From NCBI GenBank assembly GCA_947500825.1, contig CANMTR010000012.1:1-64000 (forward strand): 64,000 nt of DNA, written 5' to 3'. Below, in pieces: positions 24,606 through 34,710 of this stretch; the stretch's first letter is position 1, and the number at the start of each line of letters is the position of its first letter. This DNA comes from an uncultured Paracoccaceae bacterium (GTDB lineage: Bacteria > Pseudomonadota > Alphaproteobacteria > Rhodobacterales > Rhodobacteraceae). The notes under the pieces were generated by a model. The model ran no database searches. It saw only the letters and a program-made list of their open reading frames with translations, and was not told the origin of the DNA. Made by a program: the position numbers and the translations under genes.

Positions 24606-25973
24606 CTATCCGGCGCCGAAGATGTCGCCCACGAGGCCCGCCAGGTCGGGGTAATGGCGTACGCCCATTCCCTCCATGCCGGTCGCCTTGGCCTGGGCCG
24701 GTGCGATCGCGGTGGAGAAACCAAGTTTGGCCGCTTCTTTCAACCTGTTTTCCGTCTGCCCCACGGGGCGCAGGGCGCCCGACAGGCTGATCTCGCCGAA
24801 GATGACGGACCGCTCGGGCAGGGCCACGTCCTCCCGCGCGGACAGGAGCGCCGCGGCGACCGCGAGGTCGGCGGCCGGCTCGCGCACGCGCAAACCGCCC
24901 GCCACGTTGAGATAGACGTCGAGCCCGGAGAAGGGGATGGCGCAGCGGGCTTCGAGCACGGCCAAGATCATGGCCAGCCGCGCCCCGTCCCAACCCACGA
25001 CGGAGCGGCGCGGCTGCGATGTGGGGGTGGGGGCAACCAGGGCCTGGAACTCGCACAGGACGGGGCGGGAACCCTCGATCCCGGCAAAGACGGCTGCGCC
25101 CGGTTGGGGGTTGTCGCGTTCGCCCAGGAACAGGGCGGAGGGGTTGGCGACCTCGGAGAGCCCCTCGCCGGTCATCTCGAACACCCCGATCTCGTCGGCG
25201 GGGCCGAAGCGGTTCTTCACGGCGCGCAGGATGCGGAACTGCAGGCCCCGCTCGCCCTCGAAGTAGAGGACCGTGTCGACCATGTGCTCGACCACCCTGG
25301 GGCCGGCGATCTGCCCTTCCTTGGTGACGTGCCCGACGAGGACGACCGAGATGCCGTGGCGCTTGGCGAAGGTCGTCAGCTCGTGGGCCGCGGCGCGGAC
25401 CTGGGCCACGGACCCGGGCGCGCTGTCGACGCTGTCGACCCACATGGTCTGGATCGAGTCGATGATGGCCACGTCGGGCTTCTCGGCCTCCAGCGTGGTC
25501 AGGATCTCGCGCAGGTTCGTCTCGGCGGCGAGTTTCACGGGCGCGTCCCCGAGGCCGAGCCGCGTCGCGCGCATCCGCACCTGGGCGCGCGCCTCCTCGC
25601 CCGAGACATAGATGCAGCCAAGTCCGGAGCGGGCGAAGCTGGCGGCGGCCTGCAACATCAGCGTGGACTTGCCGATGCCGGGATCGCCCCCCACCAGGAT
25701 CGCCGACGCCGGGACGAGCCCGCCGCCCAGAACCCGGTCGAGTTCCGCGATGCCGGATGCGGCGCGGGGTGGCGGAACGTCGTCGGCGGCGTCGAGGTCT
25801 GTCAGCGTCATGCCGCGACCCCGTTTCGCGCCAATGGCCTTGGCCCCGGGGCCGGACGACAGCGGCACCTCCTCGACGATGGAGTTCCAGGCGCCGCAGG
25901 CATCGCAGCGGCCCGACCACTTGGAATGGGCCGCGCCGCAGGATTGGCACACGAAGGTCATGGGTTTCGCCAT
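24606..25973 (-). CDS. radA: DNA repair protein RadA
   Basis: RadA is a RecA-like, hexameric ATPase that drives branch migration during recombination. The 455-residue protein has the N-terminal zinc finger (FVCQSCGAAHSKWSGRCDAC), Walker A GGDPGIGKSTLML, the RadA-specific KNRFG motif in AVKNRFGPADEIGVFEM, and a C-terminal Lon-protease-like domain (GLDVYLNVAGGLRV). The length is normal. ATG 25973 begins the zinc-finger segment directly. It is the middle gene of a dnaB-alr-orf-radA-cvpA run. Confidence 0.97.
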   Translation of the reverse strand: MAKPMTFVCQSCGAAHSKWSGRCDACGAWNSIVEEVPLSSGPGAKAIGAKRGRGMTLTDLDAADDVPPPRAASGIAELDRVLGGGLVPASAILVGGDPGIGKSTLMLQAAASFARSGLGCIYVSGEEARAQVRMRATRLGLGDAPVKLAAETNLREILTTLEAEKPDVAIIDSIQTMWVDSVDSAPGSVAQVRAAAHELTTFAKRHGISVVLVGHVTKEGQIAGPRVVEHMVDTVLYFEGERGLQFRILRAVKNRFGPADEIGVFEMTGEGLSEVANPSALFLGERDNPQPGAAVFAGIEGSRPVLCEFQALVAPTPTSQPRRSVVGWDGARLAMILAVLEARCAIPFSGLDVYLNVAGGLRVREPAADLAVAAALLSAREDVALPERSVIFGEISLSGALRPVGQTENRLKEAAKLGFSTAIAPAQAKATGMEGMGVRHYPDLAGLVGDIFGAG

Positions 25974-26010
25974 GGCCTCCTTGTGCCCGCCCGGGCCGGG
26001 CCCGGCAAGG

Positions 26011-26772
26011 TCACTCGGCGGCGGCAGCGGGGCTCAGGGCGATCACGTTGCGGCCCCGCGCCGGCCGGACGAAGCCCAGGTCGCGCAGCAGGTCGCCGAA
26101 CTCCGCTTCCAGCTCGGCGGTCCGTCCGTCCAGCCCGGCCTCGGCGGCGGCGACCTCGTCGCGGCTGCGTCGCAGGCTGTCCCCGGTTTCGCGCGCGCGG
26201 GCGATCCGGTCCTCGAACCGCGCGACCTCCTCCTCCCGCTGGCGCAGGAAGCCGCGGGCCCGGGCCACGTTCTCGTCGCTGAACGCGGCGGCGAGTTCGT
26301 GCGACGTCTGCGACATCTGCGCCGCCACTTCGAGGATCTCGGGCTCCAGTGCCGCCAGGTCGGGATGGGCGCGCAGGAACAGCAGGCGCTCCTTCACCGC
26401 GTCGTACTCCGACGGGAGCCGGAAGGCGCCGGCGCGGTCCGCGGCGTGGCTGATGCGGTAGGCTTCTGCCACGTCGGACATGCAGATCCCGAAAGCCCGG
26501 TGCGACTGTTCAAGCCGCAGGACCCGGAAGGCGCCCGGCAGGACGGATATGACCGCGACGAGGAGCACGAGGAGGCCGGCCTGGGCCGCGAGGCCCGCGT
26601 CGGGGAACTCGGTCTCTCCCACCTGGACCGGGAGGCTCAGGACGGGTGCCAGCCCCGCTGCCCCGGCGGCGGTGAAGACGGCGAGCGCGGCGGCGCAAGG
26701 GATCAGGACACCCCCCGCGATCCGATGAATCCAGCCGGCGATCACGAGGCCGGTCGAGTATGTCCGGGACAT
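26011..26772 (-). CDS. Membrane-anchored coiled-coil protein next to radA
   Basis: The 253-residue protein has two N-terminal hydrophobic segments (residues ~10-42 and ~62-85) and a long charged helical tail (residues ~145-225, e.g. FLRQREEEVARFEDRIARAR) that should form a coiled coil. Relatives in this position in Rhodobacteraceae are often named 'DNA repair protein', but I see no repair motif; that name probably comes from the radA neighbour. The stop is 38 bases before radA, so it is co-oriented and probably co-transcribed. Confidence 0.72.
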   Translation of the reverse strand: MSRTYSTGLVIAGWIHRIAGGVLIPCAAALAVFTAAGAAGLAPVLSLPVQVGETEFPDAGLAAQAGLLVLLVAVISVLPGAFRVLRLEQSHRAFGICMSDVAEAYRISHAADRAGAFRLPSEYDAVKERLLFLRAHPDLAALEPEILEVAAQMSQTSHELAAAFSDENVARARGFLRQREEEVARFEDRIARARETGDSLRRSRDEVAAAEAGLDGRTAELEAEFGDLLRDLGFVRPARGRNVIALSPAAAAE

Positions 26773-26842
26773 GACGATTCCCCCTTACTATCCATGCGAC
26801 AAGCGAGAATTCGCCGATTGCAGTGAAGGAATCGTTTCCCGC

Positions 26843-27880
26843 TCAGATGTGATCGCGGTGGTAGCGCGCGCCGAGCGACGTCAGGATCTCGTAGCCGATC
26901 GTGCCGGCCGCCTCGGCGATGTCGTCGATGCGGTTGTGGGCTCCGAGCACCTCCAGCGTGTCCGGCACCCCCTCCACGCCCGAGACATCGGCGGTCAGCA
27001 GGTCCATCGAGACGCGGCCCACGAGGGGGCAGGGCGTGTCGCCGTGCCAGAGCCGGGCGGCGTTGCCCATGGCGCGGATGATCCCGTCCGCGTAGCCCGC
27101 CGAGAGCGTCGCCACGCGGGTGGGGCGACGGGCCGTCCAGGTGCCGCCGTAGCCCACGATCTCGCCCGGCTCCACGTGGCGCACCTGGATCACGGGAGCA
27201 TGGAGATGCGCCACGGGGCGTGCCGCGGCGAAGGGCAATCCGCCATAGAGGCCGATCCCCGGGCGGGTCATGTCGAAGTGGTAGTCGCGGCCCATCAGGA
27301 TGCCGCCCGTCGCGCCGAGCGAGAGGGGCACGTCGAGGCCCGCGGTCATGTCGAGGAAGCTGGCGAGCTGGCGCCCGTTGGCGGGATCTCCCGGCTCGTC
27401 CGCGCAGGCGAGATGGCTCATCACGAGGGCAGGGCGTCGGGCCACGACCATCTCGCGTACGGCCTGCCACTCGGCGGGTTCCACCCCGAGCCGGTTCATG
27501 CCGCTGTCGAGCTGGACGCCGAACGGGTGGCCGGGCAGTTCCCGGAAATGCCGGGTCATCTGCTCGAGGGAGTTGAGCATCGGGACGAGGGCGTGGGCGC
27601 GGATCGCCGCTGCGTCGCCGGCCATGTGGCCGGAAAAGACCATGATCCGCGCCTCCGGTCCGAGTGCGGCGCGCGCCGCCGCGCCTTCCTCGGCGACCGC
27701 GAGGAAGAACGTGCGCGCCCCGGCCGCCTGCAAGGTCCGGGCGACGGGGGCGATGCCCAGCCCGTAGGCGTCCGCCTTGACTACCGCGGCGGTCTCGCAC
27801 TCCGCGCCCGAGGCCGCGTCGAGCGCGCGCCAGTTCGCCGCCAGCGCGCCGAGGTCGATCTGCAGATGTGCCGTTCCCAT
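26843..27880 (-). CDS. alr: Alanine racemase
   Basis: Alr interconverts L- and D-alanine for peptidoglycan, using PLP. In the 345-residue protein the PLP lysine lies in [12 protein letters not shown] near residue 34, [14 protein letters not shown] follows, the second catalytic Tyr is in [18 protein letters not shown], and the substrate loop is [14 protein letters not shown]. The length is typical. It sits 67 bases downstream of dnaB on the same strand, as in many alphaproteobacteria. Confidence 0.96.
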   Translation of the reverse strand: MGTAHLQIDLGALAANWRALDAASGAECETAAVVKADAYGLGIAPVARTLQAAGARTFFLAVAEEGAAARAALGPEARIMVFSGHMAGDAAAIRAHALVPMLNSLEQMTRHFRELPGHPFGVQLDSGMNRLGVEPAEWQAVREMVVARRPALVMSHLACADEPGDPANGRQLASFLDMTAGLDVPLSLGATGGILMGRDYHFDMTRPGIGLYGGLPFAAARPVAHLHAPVIQVRHVEPGEIVGYGGTWTARRPTRVATLSAGYADGIIRAMGNAARLWHGDTPCPLVGRVSMDLLTADVSGVEGVPDTLEVLGAHNRIDDIAEAAGTIGYEILTSLGARYHRDHI

Positions 27881-27947
27881 GGGTCGAGGGTGGTGGGTCA
27901 GCGGGCGCCGCCGGTCAAGGCCTATCGGCGCCGCGACCCCGTTTGCC

Positions 27948-29438
27948 TCAGGATTCGATGCGGGCGTTCTCCTGCCACGGCTTCACGATGTTGCCGAATC
28001 GGGTGAAGCGGCCCTCGAAGGACAGTTCCACCGTGCCGATGGGCCCGTGCCGCTGCTTGCCGATGACGATCTCGGCGCGGCCGTGCAGCCGCGCCATCTC
28101 GTCCTGCCAGGAGGCCATCTTGTCCAGTTCGTGGTCGCCGGGCTTCTCGCGCTCCTTGTAGTATTCCTCGCGGAACACGAACATCACCACATCGGCATCC
28201 TGCTCGATGGAGCCCGATTCCCGCAGATCGGAGAGCTGCGGGCGCTTGTCCTCGCGCGATTCCACCTGCCGGGAGAGCTGGGAGAGCGCCACGACGGGGA
28301 TGTCGAGCTCCTTGGCGATGGCCTTCAGGCCTTGGGTGATCTCGGAGACCTCGTTCACCCGGCTGTCCTTGGCCGAGGCCGGGCGCACGAGCTGCAGGTA
28401 GTCCACGAAGAGCGCGTCCAGGCCGTGCTCGCGCTTCAGCCTGCGCGCACGGGCGGCGAGCTGGCTGATGGGCAGGGCGGGCGTGTCGTCGATATAGAGC
28501 GGGCAGGCCTCCAGCGCCTTCGCAGCCTCGACGAAGCGGCGGAACTCGCCCTCGCTCATGTCGCCGCGCCGGATCTGCTCGGAGGGAACCTCCGAAGACT
28601 CCGACAGGATGCGGGCGGCAAGCTGCTCGGCCGACATCTCCAGGGAGTAGAAGCCGACGACCCCGCCATCCACGGCGCCGGTGCTCCCGTCGGGCTTCTG
28701 CCCCTTGCGGTAGGCCTTGGCGATGTTGAACGCGATGTTGGTCGCGAGCGAGGTCTTGCCCATGGAGGGCCGCCCGGCGAGGATCAGCAGGTCGGACTTG
28801 TGCAGCCCGCCCAGCTTCTTGTCGAGATCGACGAGGCCGGTGGAGATACCCGCGAGCCCCCCCTCGCGCTGGTAGGCGGCGTTGGCCACGTTCACCGCGT
28901 CGGTCACCGCGCGCAGGAAGGACTGGAAGCCCTGTGCCGCCTGGCCCGACTCGCCCAGCTTGTAGAGCGCCTGCTCCGCCTCGACGATCTGCTCCTTGGG
29001 CTCCGAGGCCACGTCCACCTTCGCCGCCTTGGTCGAGATATCCTTGCCCAGCTCGATCAGCTTGCGGCGGATCGCCAGGTCATAGAGCATCTGAGCGTAG
29101 TCGCGCGCGGCATAGGCGCTGATCGCGGCGCCGGCGAGCTTGACCAGGTAGGCCGGGCCGCCGAGGTCGGCGAGGCCGGGCTCGTCGGCCAGGAACGACT
29201 TCAGCGTCACCGGAGAGGCGAGCTGGTTGCGTGCGATCCGCGCCGCGGCAACCTCGTAGATCCGGGCATGGACGGGGTCGTGGAAATGGCTTTCGTCGAT
29301 CACCGAGGCCACGCGGTCGTAGACGTCGTTGTTGGTCAGGATCGCGCCCAGAAGCTGCTGCTCGGCTTCGGTCGAATGGGGGAGCTGCTCCTCGGCCGTG
29401 TCCCCGCCCTCGGGCGCGAACGTGGTCAGCTTGTTCAT
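27948..29438 (-). CDS. dnaB: Replicative DNA helicase DnaB
   Basis: DnaB is the hexameric helicase at the replication fork. The 496-residue protein has the N-terminal dimer domain ([20 protein letters not shown]), Walker A in [16 protein letters not shown] near residue 225, Walker B in [12 protein letters not shown], and the C-terminal [20 protein letters not shown] segment of the RecA-like motor. No intein or insertion is visible. The upstream region contains two DnaA-box-like elements in inverted orientation (29628-29657). Confidence 0.98.
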   Translation of the reverse strand: MNKLTTFAPEGGDTAEEQLPHSTEAEQQLLGAILTNNDVYDRVASVIDESHFHDPVHARIYEVAAARIARNQLASPVTLKSFLADEPGLADLGGPAYLVKLAGAAISAYAARDYAQMLYDLAIRRKLIELGKDISTKAAKVDVASEPKEQIVEAEQALYKLGESGQAAQGFQSFLRAVTDAVNVANAAYQREGGLAGISTGLVDLDKKLGGLHKSDLLILAGRPSMGKTSLATNIAFNIAKAYRKGQKPDGSTGAVDGGVVGFYSLEMSAEQLAARILSESSEVPSEQIRRGDMSEGEFRRFVEAAKALEACPLYIDDTPALPISQLAARARRLKREHGLDALFVDYLQLVRPASAKDSRVNEVSEITQGLKAIAKELDIPVVALSQLSRQVESREDKRPQLSDLRESGSIEQDADVVMFVFREEYYKEREKPGDHELDKMASWQDEMARLHGRAEIVIGKQRHGPIGTVELSFEGRFTRFGNIVKPWQENARIES

Positions 29439-29627
29439 GGTTCTGTTCCCTGCTCTCGCCCCAGTTCGGCGCCGGTGTCGCCCGGCTTAGTCCCCGCGCC
29501 CCGGCCCGATCAAGGCGGGATAAGTCGCGGGATCCCTTTTCGCCGATGACAACATCTGGGCGCGACGCTGTCAAAGCTTGGCTGATCTGGGGTCCGCTTG
29601 CGGTCGGTTCCATCACGGGCAGGGTCC

Positions 29628-29657
29628 ATCCACAGATATCCGTGGATATGTGGATAA
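29628..29657. promoter_or_regulatory. DnaA-box-like inverted pair upstream of dnaB
   Basis: ATCCACA (29628-29634) faces TGTGGATAA (29649-29657), the latter being an exact consensus DnaA box read on the complementary strand (TTATCCACA). Between them lies the palindrome ATATCCGTGGATAT. The cluster is about 190 bases upstream of the dnaB start and 23 bases from the pyrE stop. DnaA control of dnaB is a hypothesis. Confidence 0.5.
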
Positions 29658-29679
29658 CTCCACCCGCTCACATCGGGCG

Positions 29680-30360
29680 TCAGGAGGGCGCGCGCGCGGC
29701 CTGCCAGCCCCTCGGATCGGTTAGGAACGCCTCTACCCCGGCCAGCGTCTCGGGGTCGAACGCGTCCCGTTCCCGCGCGGCCGCCAGAACGTCCCACCAG
29801 GTGCAGAGGTGGTGCAGGCGCACGCCGTGATCGCCCAGCGTGCTGGCCGTCTCGGGAAAGATGCCGTAGGAGAAGATCACGGCCGTGTGCGCGCAGGTCG
29901 CGCCCGTATCCCGGATCGCGTCCACGAACGAGAGCTTGGAGCCACCGTCGGTGGTCAGGTCCTCGACAAGAAGCACCCGGTCGCCCTCTTTCATCACCCC
30001 CTCGATGCGGGCGTTGCGCCCGTATCCTTTCGGCTTCTTGCGCACATAGGTCATGGGCAGGGAGAGCCGCTCGGCCACCAGCGCGGCGAAGGGGATGCCT
30101 GCGGTCTCGCCGCCCGCGATGCCGTCGAACGCCTCGAACCCCGCGTCCCGCATGACCGTGACGCAGAGGAAATCCATCAGCGTCGCGCGGATACGCGGGA
30201 ACGAGATCAACCGGCGGCAGTCGATATAGGTCGGCGACGGCAGGCCGGAGGCGAGCGTGTAGGGGGTCTCGGCGTCGAAATGGACGGCGCCGATCTCCAG
30301 CAGCATGCCCGCCGACAGGCGGGCGATCTCGTCGCGCCCGGGAAACCCCGTCGGGATCAC
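29680..30360 (-). CDS. pyrE: Orotate phosphoribosyltransferase
   Basis: PyrE adds phosphoribose to orotate in UMP synthesis. The 226-residue protein carries the PRPP-binding motif [14 protein letters not shown] near residue 127 and conserved [15 protein letters not shown] and [10 protein letters not shown] blocks. GTG 30360 overlaps the glpX stop (GTGA), so translation is coupled; the ORF track runs it together with an antisense shadow up to 31260. Pairing with fructose-bisphosphatase has no obvious metabolic reason. Confidence 0.95.
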   Translation of the reverse strand: MIPTGFPGRDEIARLSAGMLLEIGAVHFDAETPYTLASGLPSPTYIDCRRLISFPRIRATLMDFLCVTVMRDAGFEAFDGIAGGETAGIPFAALVAERLSLPMTYVRKKPKGYGRNARIEGVMKEGDRVLLVEDLTTDGGSKLSFVDAIRDTGATCAHTAVIFSYGIFPETASTLGDHGVRLHHLCTWWDVLAAARERDAFDPETLAGVEAFLTDPRGWQAARAPS

Positions 30361-31343
30361 GACGACTGCCCGGTGGGCGAGCGCGAGACGGGGTTGCGGT
30401 AGGTCATACGCCGGACGGACCCGGTCTTCGAGCGCATCAGGATTGTCTCGGTCGTGAAATAGCCCGGCTCGCGCTTGATCCCGGCCACGACGGAGCCGTC
30501 GGTGACGCCCGTGGCGGCGAAGATCACGTCGTCTGTCACCAGGTCGTCGCGGGTATAGACCCGGTCGAAATTGGTCACGCCGGCCTTCCGCGCGCGGCCC
30601 CGTTCGTCCTCGTCGCGGAACACCAGCTTGGCGTACATCTGCCCGCCCATGCACTTGAGCGCCCCGGCCGCCAGCACGCCCTCGGGCGCGCCGCCCGAGC
30701 CCATGTACATGTCGATCCCCGTGCGCGCCGTCTCGGCGCAGTGGATGATGCCGGCCACGTCGCCGTCGGTGATCAGCCGCACCGCCGCGTCGGTGGAGCG
30801 GATGCTTTCGATCATGTCCTCGTGACGCGGCCGGTCCAGCACGCAGACGGTGATGTCGTGGGTAGAGACACCCTTGGCCGAGGCCAGGGCCGAGACGCGC
30901 TCCGAGGGGCTCATGTCCATCGTCACGACACCGGGGCGGAAGCCGGGGCCCACGGCGAGCTTCTCCATGTAGACGTCCGGCGCGTGCAGCATCGAGCCGC
31001 GCGGCCCCATGGTGATCACGGTCAGGGCGTTGGGCATGTCCTTGGCCGTCAGCGTCGTGCCCTCCAGCGGGTCGAGCGCGATGTCCACCTCCGGGCCCTG
31101 TCCGGTGCCGACCTCTTCGCCGATATAGAGCATCGGCGCCTCGTCGCGCTCGCCCTCGCCGATGACCACCGTGCCCTGGATCTCCAGGCGGTTGAGCTGT
31201 TCGCGCATGGCGTTGACGGCGGCCTGGTCGGCGGCCTTCTCGTCGCCCCGGCCGATCCACTGGGCCGAAGCCAGGGCGGCGGCCTCCGACACCCGGGCGA
31301 GGCCCAGGGACAGCATCCGGTCGTTGAAGTCCTGCGTCGGCAT
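30357..31343 (-). CDS. glpX: Class II fructose-1,6-bisphosphatase
   Basis: GlpX dephosphorylates fructose-1,6-bisphosphate in gluconeogenesis. The 328-residue protein shows [15 protein letters not shown] and the metal/substrate motif [14 protein letters not shown] near residue 85, then [11 protein letters not shown] and [23 protein letters not shown] 31343 has GAGGAAAGG upstream; the extra N-terminal 20 residues in the ORF track are spurious. It lies downstream of hom on the same strand, and feeds from glycerol carbon supplied by glpK/glpD elsewhere in the window. Confidence 0.96.
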   Translation of the reverse strand: MPTQDFNDRMLSLGLARVSEAAALASAQWIGRGDEKAADQAAVNAMREQLNRLEIQGTVVIGEGERDEAPMLYIGEEVGTGQGPEVDIALDPLEGTTLTAKDMPNALTVITMGPRGSMLHAPDVYMEKLAVGPGFRPGVVTMDMSPSERVSALASAKGVSTHDITVCVLDRPRHEDMIESIRSTDAAVRLITDGDVAGIIHCAETARTGIDMYMGSGGAPEGVLAAGALKCMGGQMYAKLVFRDEDERGRARKAGVTNFDRVYTRDDLVTDDVIFAATGVTDGSVVAGIKREPGYFTTETILMRSKTGSVRRMTYRNPVSRSPTGQSS

Positions 31344-31424
31344 CTGAAGGCCTTTCCTCGGCTTTGGTCGGCGCCTGTCTAGCCCGCGGGCCGTGGAGCG
31401 CACAAGGTGGTTACCCGCGCGCGA

Positions 31425-32717
31425 TCAGCTCGGGATCTCCTCGATGCGCAGCGCGACCGGGTCACCGACCAGGACGCCCGTCCGTTGCATCGCCGAGATC
31501 GCCCGATCGAGGTCGACACGGGCGGTGCGGTGGGTGACGATCAGCACCCGCGCCGTGGTCTCCACGTGGTCGTACTGGCGCATCCGGTCGATGGAGATGC
31601 CGGATTCGCCCAGCGCGGCGGCGATCTTTGCCAGCGCGCCGGGGCGGTCTTCGAGGTCCATGCGCACGTAGTAGGGCGCGGGCGACCCTCCCTGGGCGCG
31701 GGCGACGGCGCGCAGCGACGCGGCCGGCTGGCCGAAGGTCGACAGCCGCGTGCCCCGCGCGATCTCCATGATGTCGGACAGCACCGCGCTGGCGGTGGGT
31801 CCTTCGCCGGCGCCGGCCCCGCGCATCACGATCTGGCCCACCGCGTCCCCTTCCAGGACGACCATGTTGGTGGCCCCGTCGAGCTGGCCCAGGGGCGATG
31901 TCGCCGGGACGAGGCAGGGCGACATCCGCGCCTCCAGCCCGTCCTCGTTCATCTGCGCCACGCCCAGGAGCTTTACCTTGAACCCCATGTCGGCGGCATG
32001 GCGGATGTCGGCCACGGAGACCCGCTCGATCCCCTCGAGCAGGACCCCGTCGAAATCGACCCGGGTGCCGTAGGCGATGGAGGCCAGCAGCGCGAGCTTG
32101 TGGCCCGCGTCGATCCCGCCCACGTCGAGCTGCGGGTCGGCCTCCAGGTATCCCAGCGCCTTCGCCTCGGCGAACACGGTGTCGTAGGGCAGGCCCGCAT
32201 CCTCCATCCGGGTCAGGATGTAGTTACAGGTGCCGTTCATCACCCCCATCACCCGCTCGATCCGGTTGCCCGCGAGCCCCTCGGTGAGGGCCTTCACGCA
32301 AGGGATGCCGCCCGCCACGGCGGCCTCGAACCGCAAGGCCAGGTCCTTGCGTTCCGCCGCCTCGGCCAGCTCCTGGCCGTACAGGGCCAGCATGGCCTTG
32401 TTGGCGGTGACCACGTCCTTGCCCCGGGCGATCGCGGCCTCGACCGTGTCCTTCGCCGGGCCGGCCTCGCCGCCGACGAGTTCCACCACCACGTCCACGT
32501 CGTCGCGCGCGGCCAGCGCCACCGGGTCCGCTTCCCAGGCATAGCCCGAAAGATCCACGCCGCGGTCGCGGCTGCGGTCGCGGGCAGAGACGGCGGTGAT
32601 CTCCACGGGCCGTCCGGCGCGTGCGGCAAGAAGGTCGGCGCGGGCCTGCACGATCCGGACCACGCCCGTTCCGACGGTGCCGAGCCCGGCGATGCCGAGG
32701 CGGAGGGGGGTGGTCAT
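31425..32717 (-). CDS. hom: Homoserine dehydrogenase
   Basis: Hom reduces aspartate semialdehyde to homoserine for threonine and methionine. The 430-residue enzyme has the NAD(P)-binding GIAGLGTVGTGVVRI at its N-terminus, NGTCNYILTRMEDAG, and the catalytic/substrate block YLEADPQLDVGGIDAGHK. The C-terminal ~90 residues form an ACT domain (MDLEDRPGALAKIAAALGE), expected to bind threonine for feedback control. It is monofunctional, without an aspartokinase domain. Confidence 0.97.
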   Translation of the reverse strand: MTTPLRLGIAGLGTVGTGVVRIVQARADLLAARAGRPVEITAVSARDRSRDRGVDLSGYAWEADPVALAARDDVDVVVELVGGEAGPAKDTVEAAIARGKDVVTANKAMLALYGQELAEAAERKDLALRFEAAVAGGIPCVKALTEGLAGNRIERVMGVMNGTCNYILTRMEDAGLPYDTVFAEAKALGYLEADPQLDVGGIDAGHKLALLASIAYGTRVDFDGVLLEGIERVSVADIRHAADMGFKVKLLGVAQMNEDGLEARMSPCLVPATSPLGQLDGATNMVVLEGDAVGQIVMRGAGAGEGPTASAVLSDIMEIARGTRLSTFGQPAASLRAVARAQGGSPAPYYVRMDLEDRPGALAKIAAALGESGISIDRMRQYDHVETTARVLIVTHRTARVDLDRAISAMQRTGVLVGDPVALRIEEIPS

Positions 32718-32787
32718 GGGCGGACTCCTTCGTCGCGTGGGCGGATCGAGCGCCGCATAGCCGCTTTTCGGCCGGGATCAAAGGGCG

Positions 32788-33087
32788 CTAGCGCATCCCT
32801 CGGGCCCGCTCGCGCAGGCGCGCGGCGCGCTCTTCGGCCGTCGTATCGCGCTCCGGCGCCTCGATCGCCTCGGCGCGGTCCCGCAGGCCGGTGGTACGGG
32901 ATTCGAGGTCCGCCGCGATGTCCGGATCGACATCGGGCATCGACGCGACCCTTTCGGTGATGTCACCGGAGGGAACGAGGACGAGGTAATCGCCCCGCGC
33001 CGTCCGCGAGTCCTGGGCAACGTCGAGCTGCGGCAAGCCGCACCCGGCGAGCACGGGCAGGAGACAGAGAAGGAACGTGGCGCGCAT
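32788..33087 (-). CDS. Small lipoprotein of unknown function
   Basis: ATG 33087 gives a 99-residue protein with a lipoprotein signal, MRATFLLCLLPVLAGC, lipobox LAGC. The mature part is acidic-then-basic, helical, and ends in RARGMR. Residues ~60-95 are Arg/Glu-rich and may form a coil. No family is recognised. The longer track ORF lacks a signal at its start. It lies upstream of hom on the same strand. Confidence 0.7.
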   Translation of the reverse strand: MRATFLLCLLPVLAGCGLPQLDVAQDSRTARGDYLVLVPSGDITERVASMPDVDPDIAADLESRTTGLRDRAEAIEAPERDTTAEERAARLRERARGMR

Positions 33088-33200
33088 GGACCCGACTGAA
33101 GGTGATGACAGCGTTAGCCTAGGGCCCGGGCCGCAAGCGGTCCACCGCAAAACACGATCTCAAAGAAATGCTTGGCCTCCAATAAGTTGTGATGCGATAT

Positions 33201-33833
33201 TCACACCTCGCTCGAAGCCAACCCGGGCGCCCGCATCAAAATCGACAGGCGCTCGACCGGGTCCGCGGCAGACCAGATCTCGTCGCCGAAGGACAGGAAA
33301 TCCGCGATCGGCCACAGGCGTTCCACCCGATCCTTGTCGAGGCCGCCTTCGGCCACCACGGGAACCTCGACCACCTCGGACCACCAGGCGAACAACTCGT
33401 CCCCGGCCAGCTCCTCGCCCAGGTCAGGCCCGCCCGCGGGGCCGAAGGCGACGTAGTCCGCCCCCATCTCGCCGGCGGTCATCCCGGCATGGCGCGAGGT
33501 GCCGCAGAAGACGCCGACGATGGCGTCCGCGCCCAGGTCCGCCCGCGCGGCCTTCACCCGCCGCGCCCCGTCCGACAAGTGCACTCCGTCGAGGCCGGCG
33601 CGTTCGGCGAGCTTCCAGTGATCGGCGATCACCAGCGCCACGTCGCGCGGCTCGGTCACGGCGCGCAGGGCGTCGGCGGCGCGGATCAGGGCGTCCTCGT
33701 CGCGGGTCGCCAGTTCGAGGCGCAGGCACGCCACCGCGTGGGCGTCGAGAAGCCGGGCGAGGGTGTCGGGAAACGTGTCGGCCTCGAACTGCGGAGGCGT
33801 CACGAGATAGATCTGCGGCGTCTCGTCTGTCAT
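33201..33833 (-). CDS. ThiE/TenI-like phosphate-binding barrel protein
   Basis: The 210-residue protein has a TIM-barrel related to thiamine phosphate synthase: IYLVTPPQF at the start, ADHWKLAERAGLDGVHLSDG near 85, and GADYVAFGPAGGPDLGEE near 130. The GP-loop lacks the usual Thr-Lys run of ThiE, so true thiamine phosphate synthase activity is doubtful; a TenI-like or other role is equally possible. ATG 33833 has GAGGAG upstream. No other thi genes are nearby. Confidence 0.78.
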   Translation of the reverse strand: MTDETPQIYLVTPPQFEADTFPDTLARLLDAHAVACLRLELATRDEDALIRAADALRAVTEPRDVALVIADHWKLAERAGLDGVHLSDGARRVKAARADLGADAIVGVFCGTSRHAGMTAGEMGADYVAFGPAGGPDLGEELAGDELFAWWSEVVEVPVVAEGGLDKDRVERLWPIADFLSFGDEIWSAADPVERLSILMRAPGLASSEV

Positions 33834-33929
33834 GCAATGCTCCTCTGGCGGGCCCGGACGCGACATAGCGAAGGCGCGCGGGCTTGACCATGCTTGCCGG
33901 CGTCCGCCGGCGGGGATAGGGCGCGAGCC

Positions 33930-34649
33930 ATGCATGACACACCCTCCATGATCCTGGTCCGTCCCCAGATGGGCGAGAACATCGGCGCCGCCGCCCGCGC
34001 GATGGCCAATTTCGGCCTGCGCGACATGGCGCTGGTCTCGCCGCGTGACGGCTGGCCCAACCCCAGGGCCACCGCGATGGCGTCCGGCGCGACGCCGGTG
34101 CTCGACCGGGCGCGCGTTTCCGACACGGTCGCCGCGGCGGCGGCGGCTTGCGATTTCGTCTTCGCCACCACGGCGCGTCCCCGCGACATGGTCAAACCGG
34201 TCTACGATCCCGAGGCCGCGATGGCCGAGGCGCGGGCGATGATCGGGCAGGGGCGGCGCGTGGGCATCCTCTTCGGCCCCGAGCGCGCCGGGCTCGAGAA
34301 CGACGACGTGGCGCAGGCCAACGCGGTGGTCACGGTGCCGGTCAGTCCCGACTTCCCGTCGCTGAACCTGGCGCAATGCGTCCTCTTGATGGGGTACGAG
34401 TGGCGGCGGGGCGCCGTCGACCGCACGCTGCCGCCCGCACCCCAGGTCGCCCCCTCCGGCGAGGTCGACCGCCTGGCCACCCACTGGGAGGAACGGCTGG
34501 AGGCGTCCGGCTTCTTCTTTCCGCCCGAGAAGGCCCCGCACATGAAGCGCAGCTTCCGCAACTTCTGGAGCCGGATGCCGATGACGCGCGCCGACGTGCA
34601 GCTTCTGCACGGCGCGTTGCGGCAACTGGTCCGGGGGCGGGGCGGCTGA
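33930..34649 (+). CDS. TrmJ-like tRNA/rRNA methyltransferase (SPOUT)
   Basis: The 239-residue protein is a SPOUT-class 2'-O-methyltransferase of the TrmJ/TrmH type. The knot motif is visible as GILFGPERAGLENDDVAQAN and VTVPVSPDFPSLNLAQCV; the N-terminal substrate segment is ILVRPQMGENIGAAARAMAN. TrmJ methylates position 32 of several tRNAs; the exact target here is inferred. ATG 33930 begins MHDTPSMIL. It is divergent from the ThiE-like gene. Confidence 0.88.
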   Translation: MHDTPSMILVRPQMGENIGAAARAMANFGLRDMALVSPRDGWPNPRATAMASGATPVLDRARVSDTVAAAAAACDFVFATTARPRDMVKPVYDPEAAMAEARAMIGQGRRVGILFGPERAGLENDDVAQANAVVTVPVSPDFPSLNLAQCVLLMGYEWRRGAVDRTLPPAPQVAPSGEVDRLATHWEERLEASGFFFPPEKAPHMKRSFRNFWSRMPMTRADVQLLHGALRQLVRGRGG

Positions 34650-34710
34650 CTTGCGGGTCCGCGCCGCGCGGACTAGCGTCGCGCCGCGATCCCCAAGGTC
34701 CCGGAGGCAG

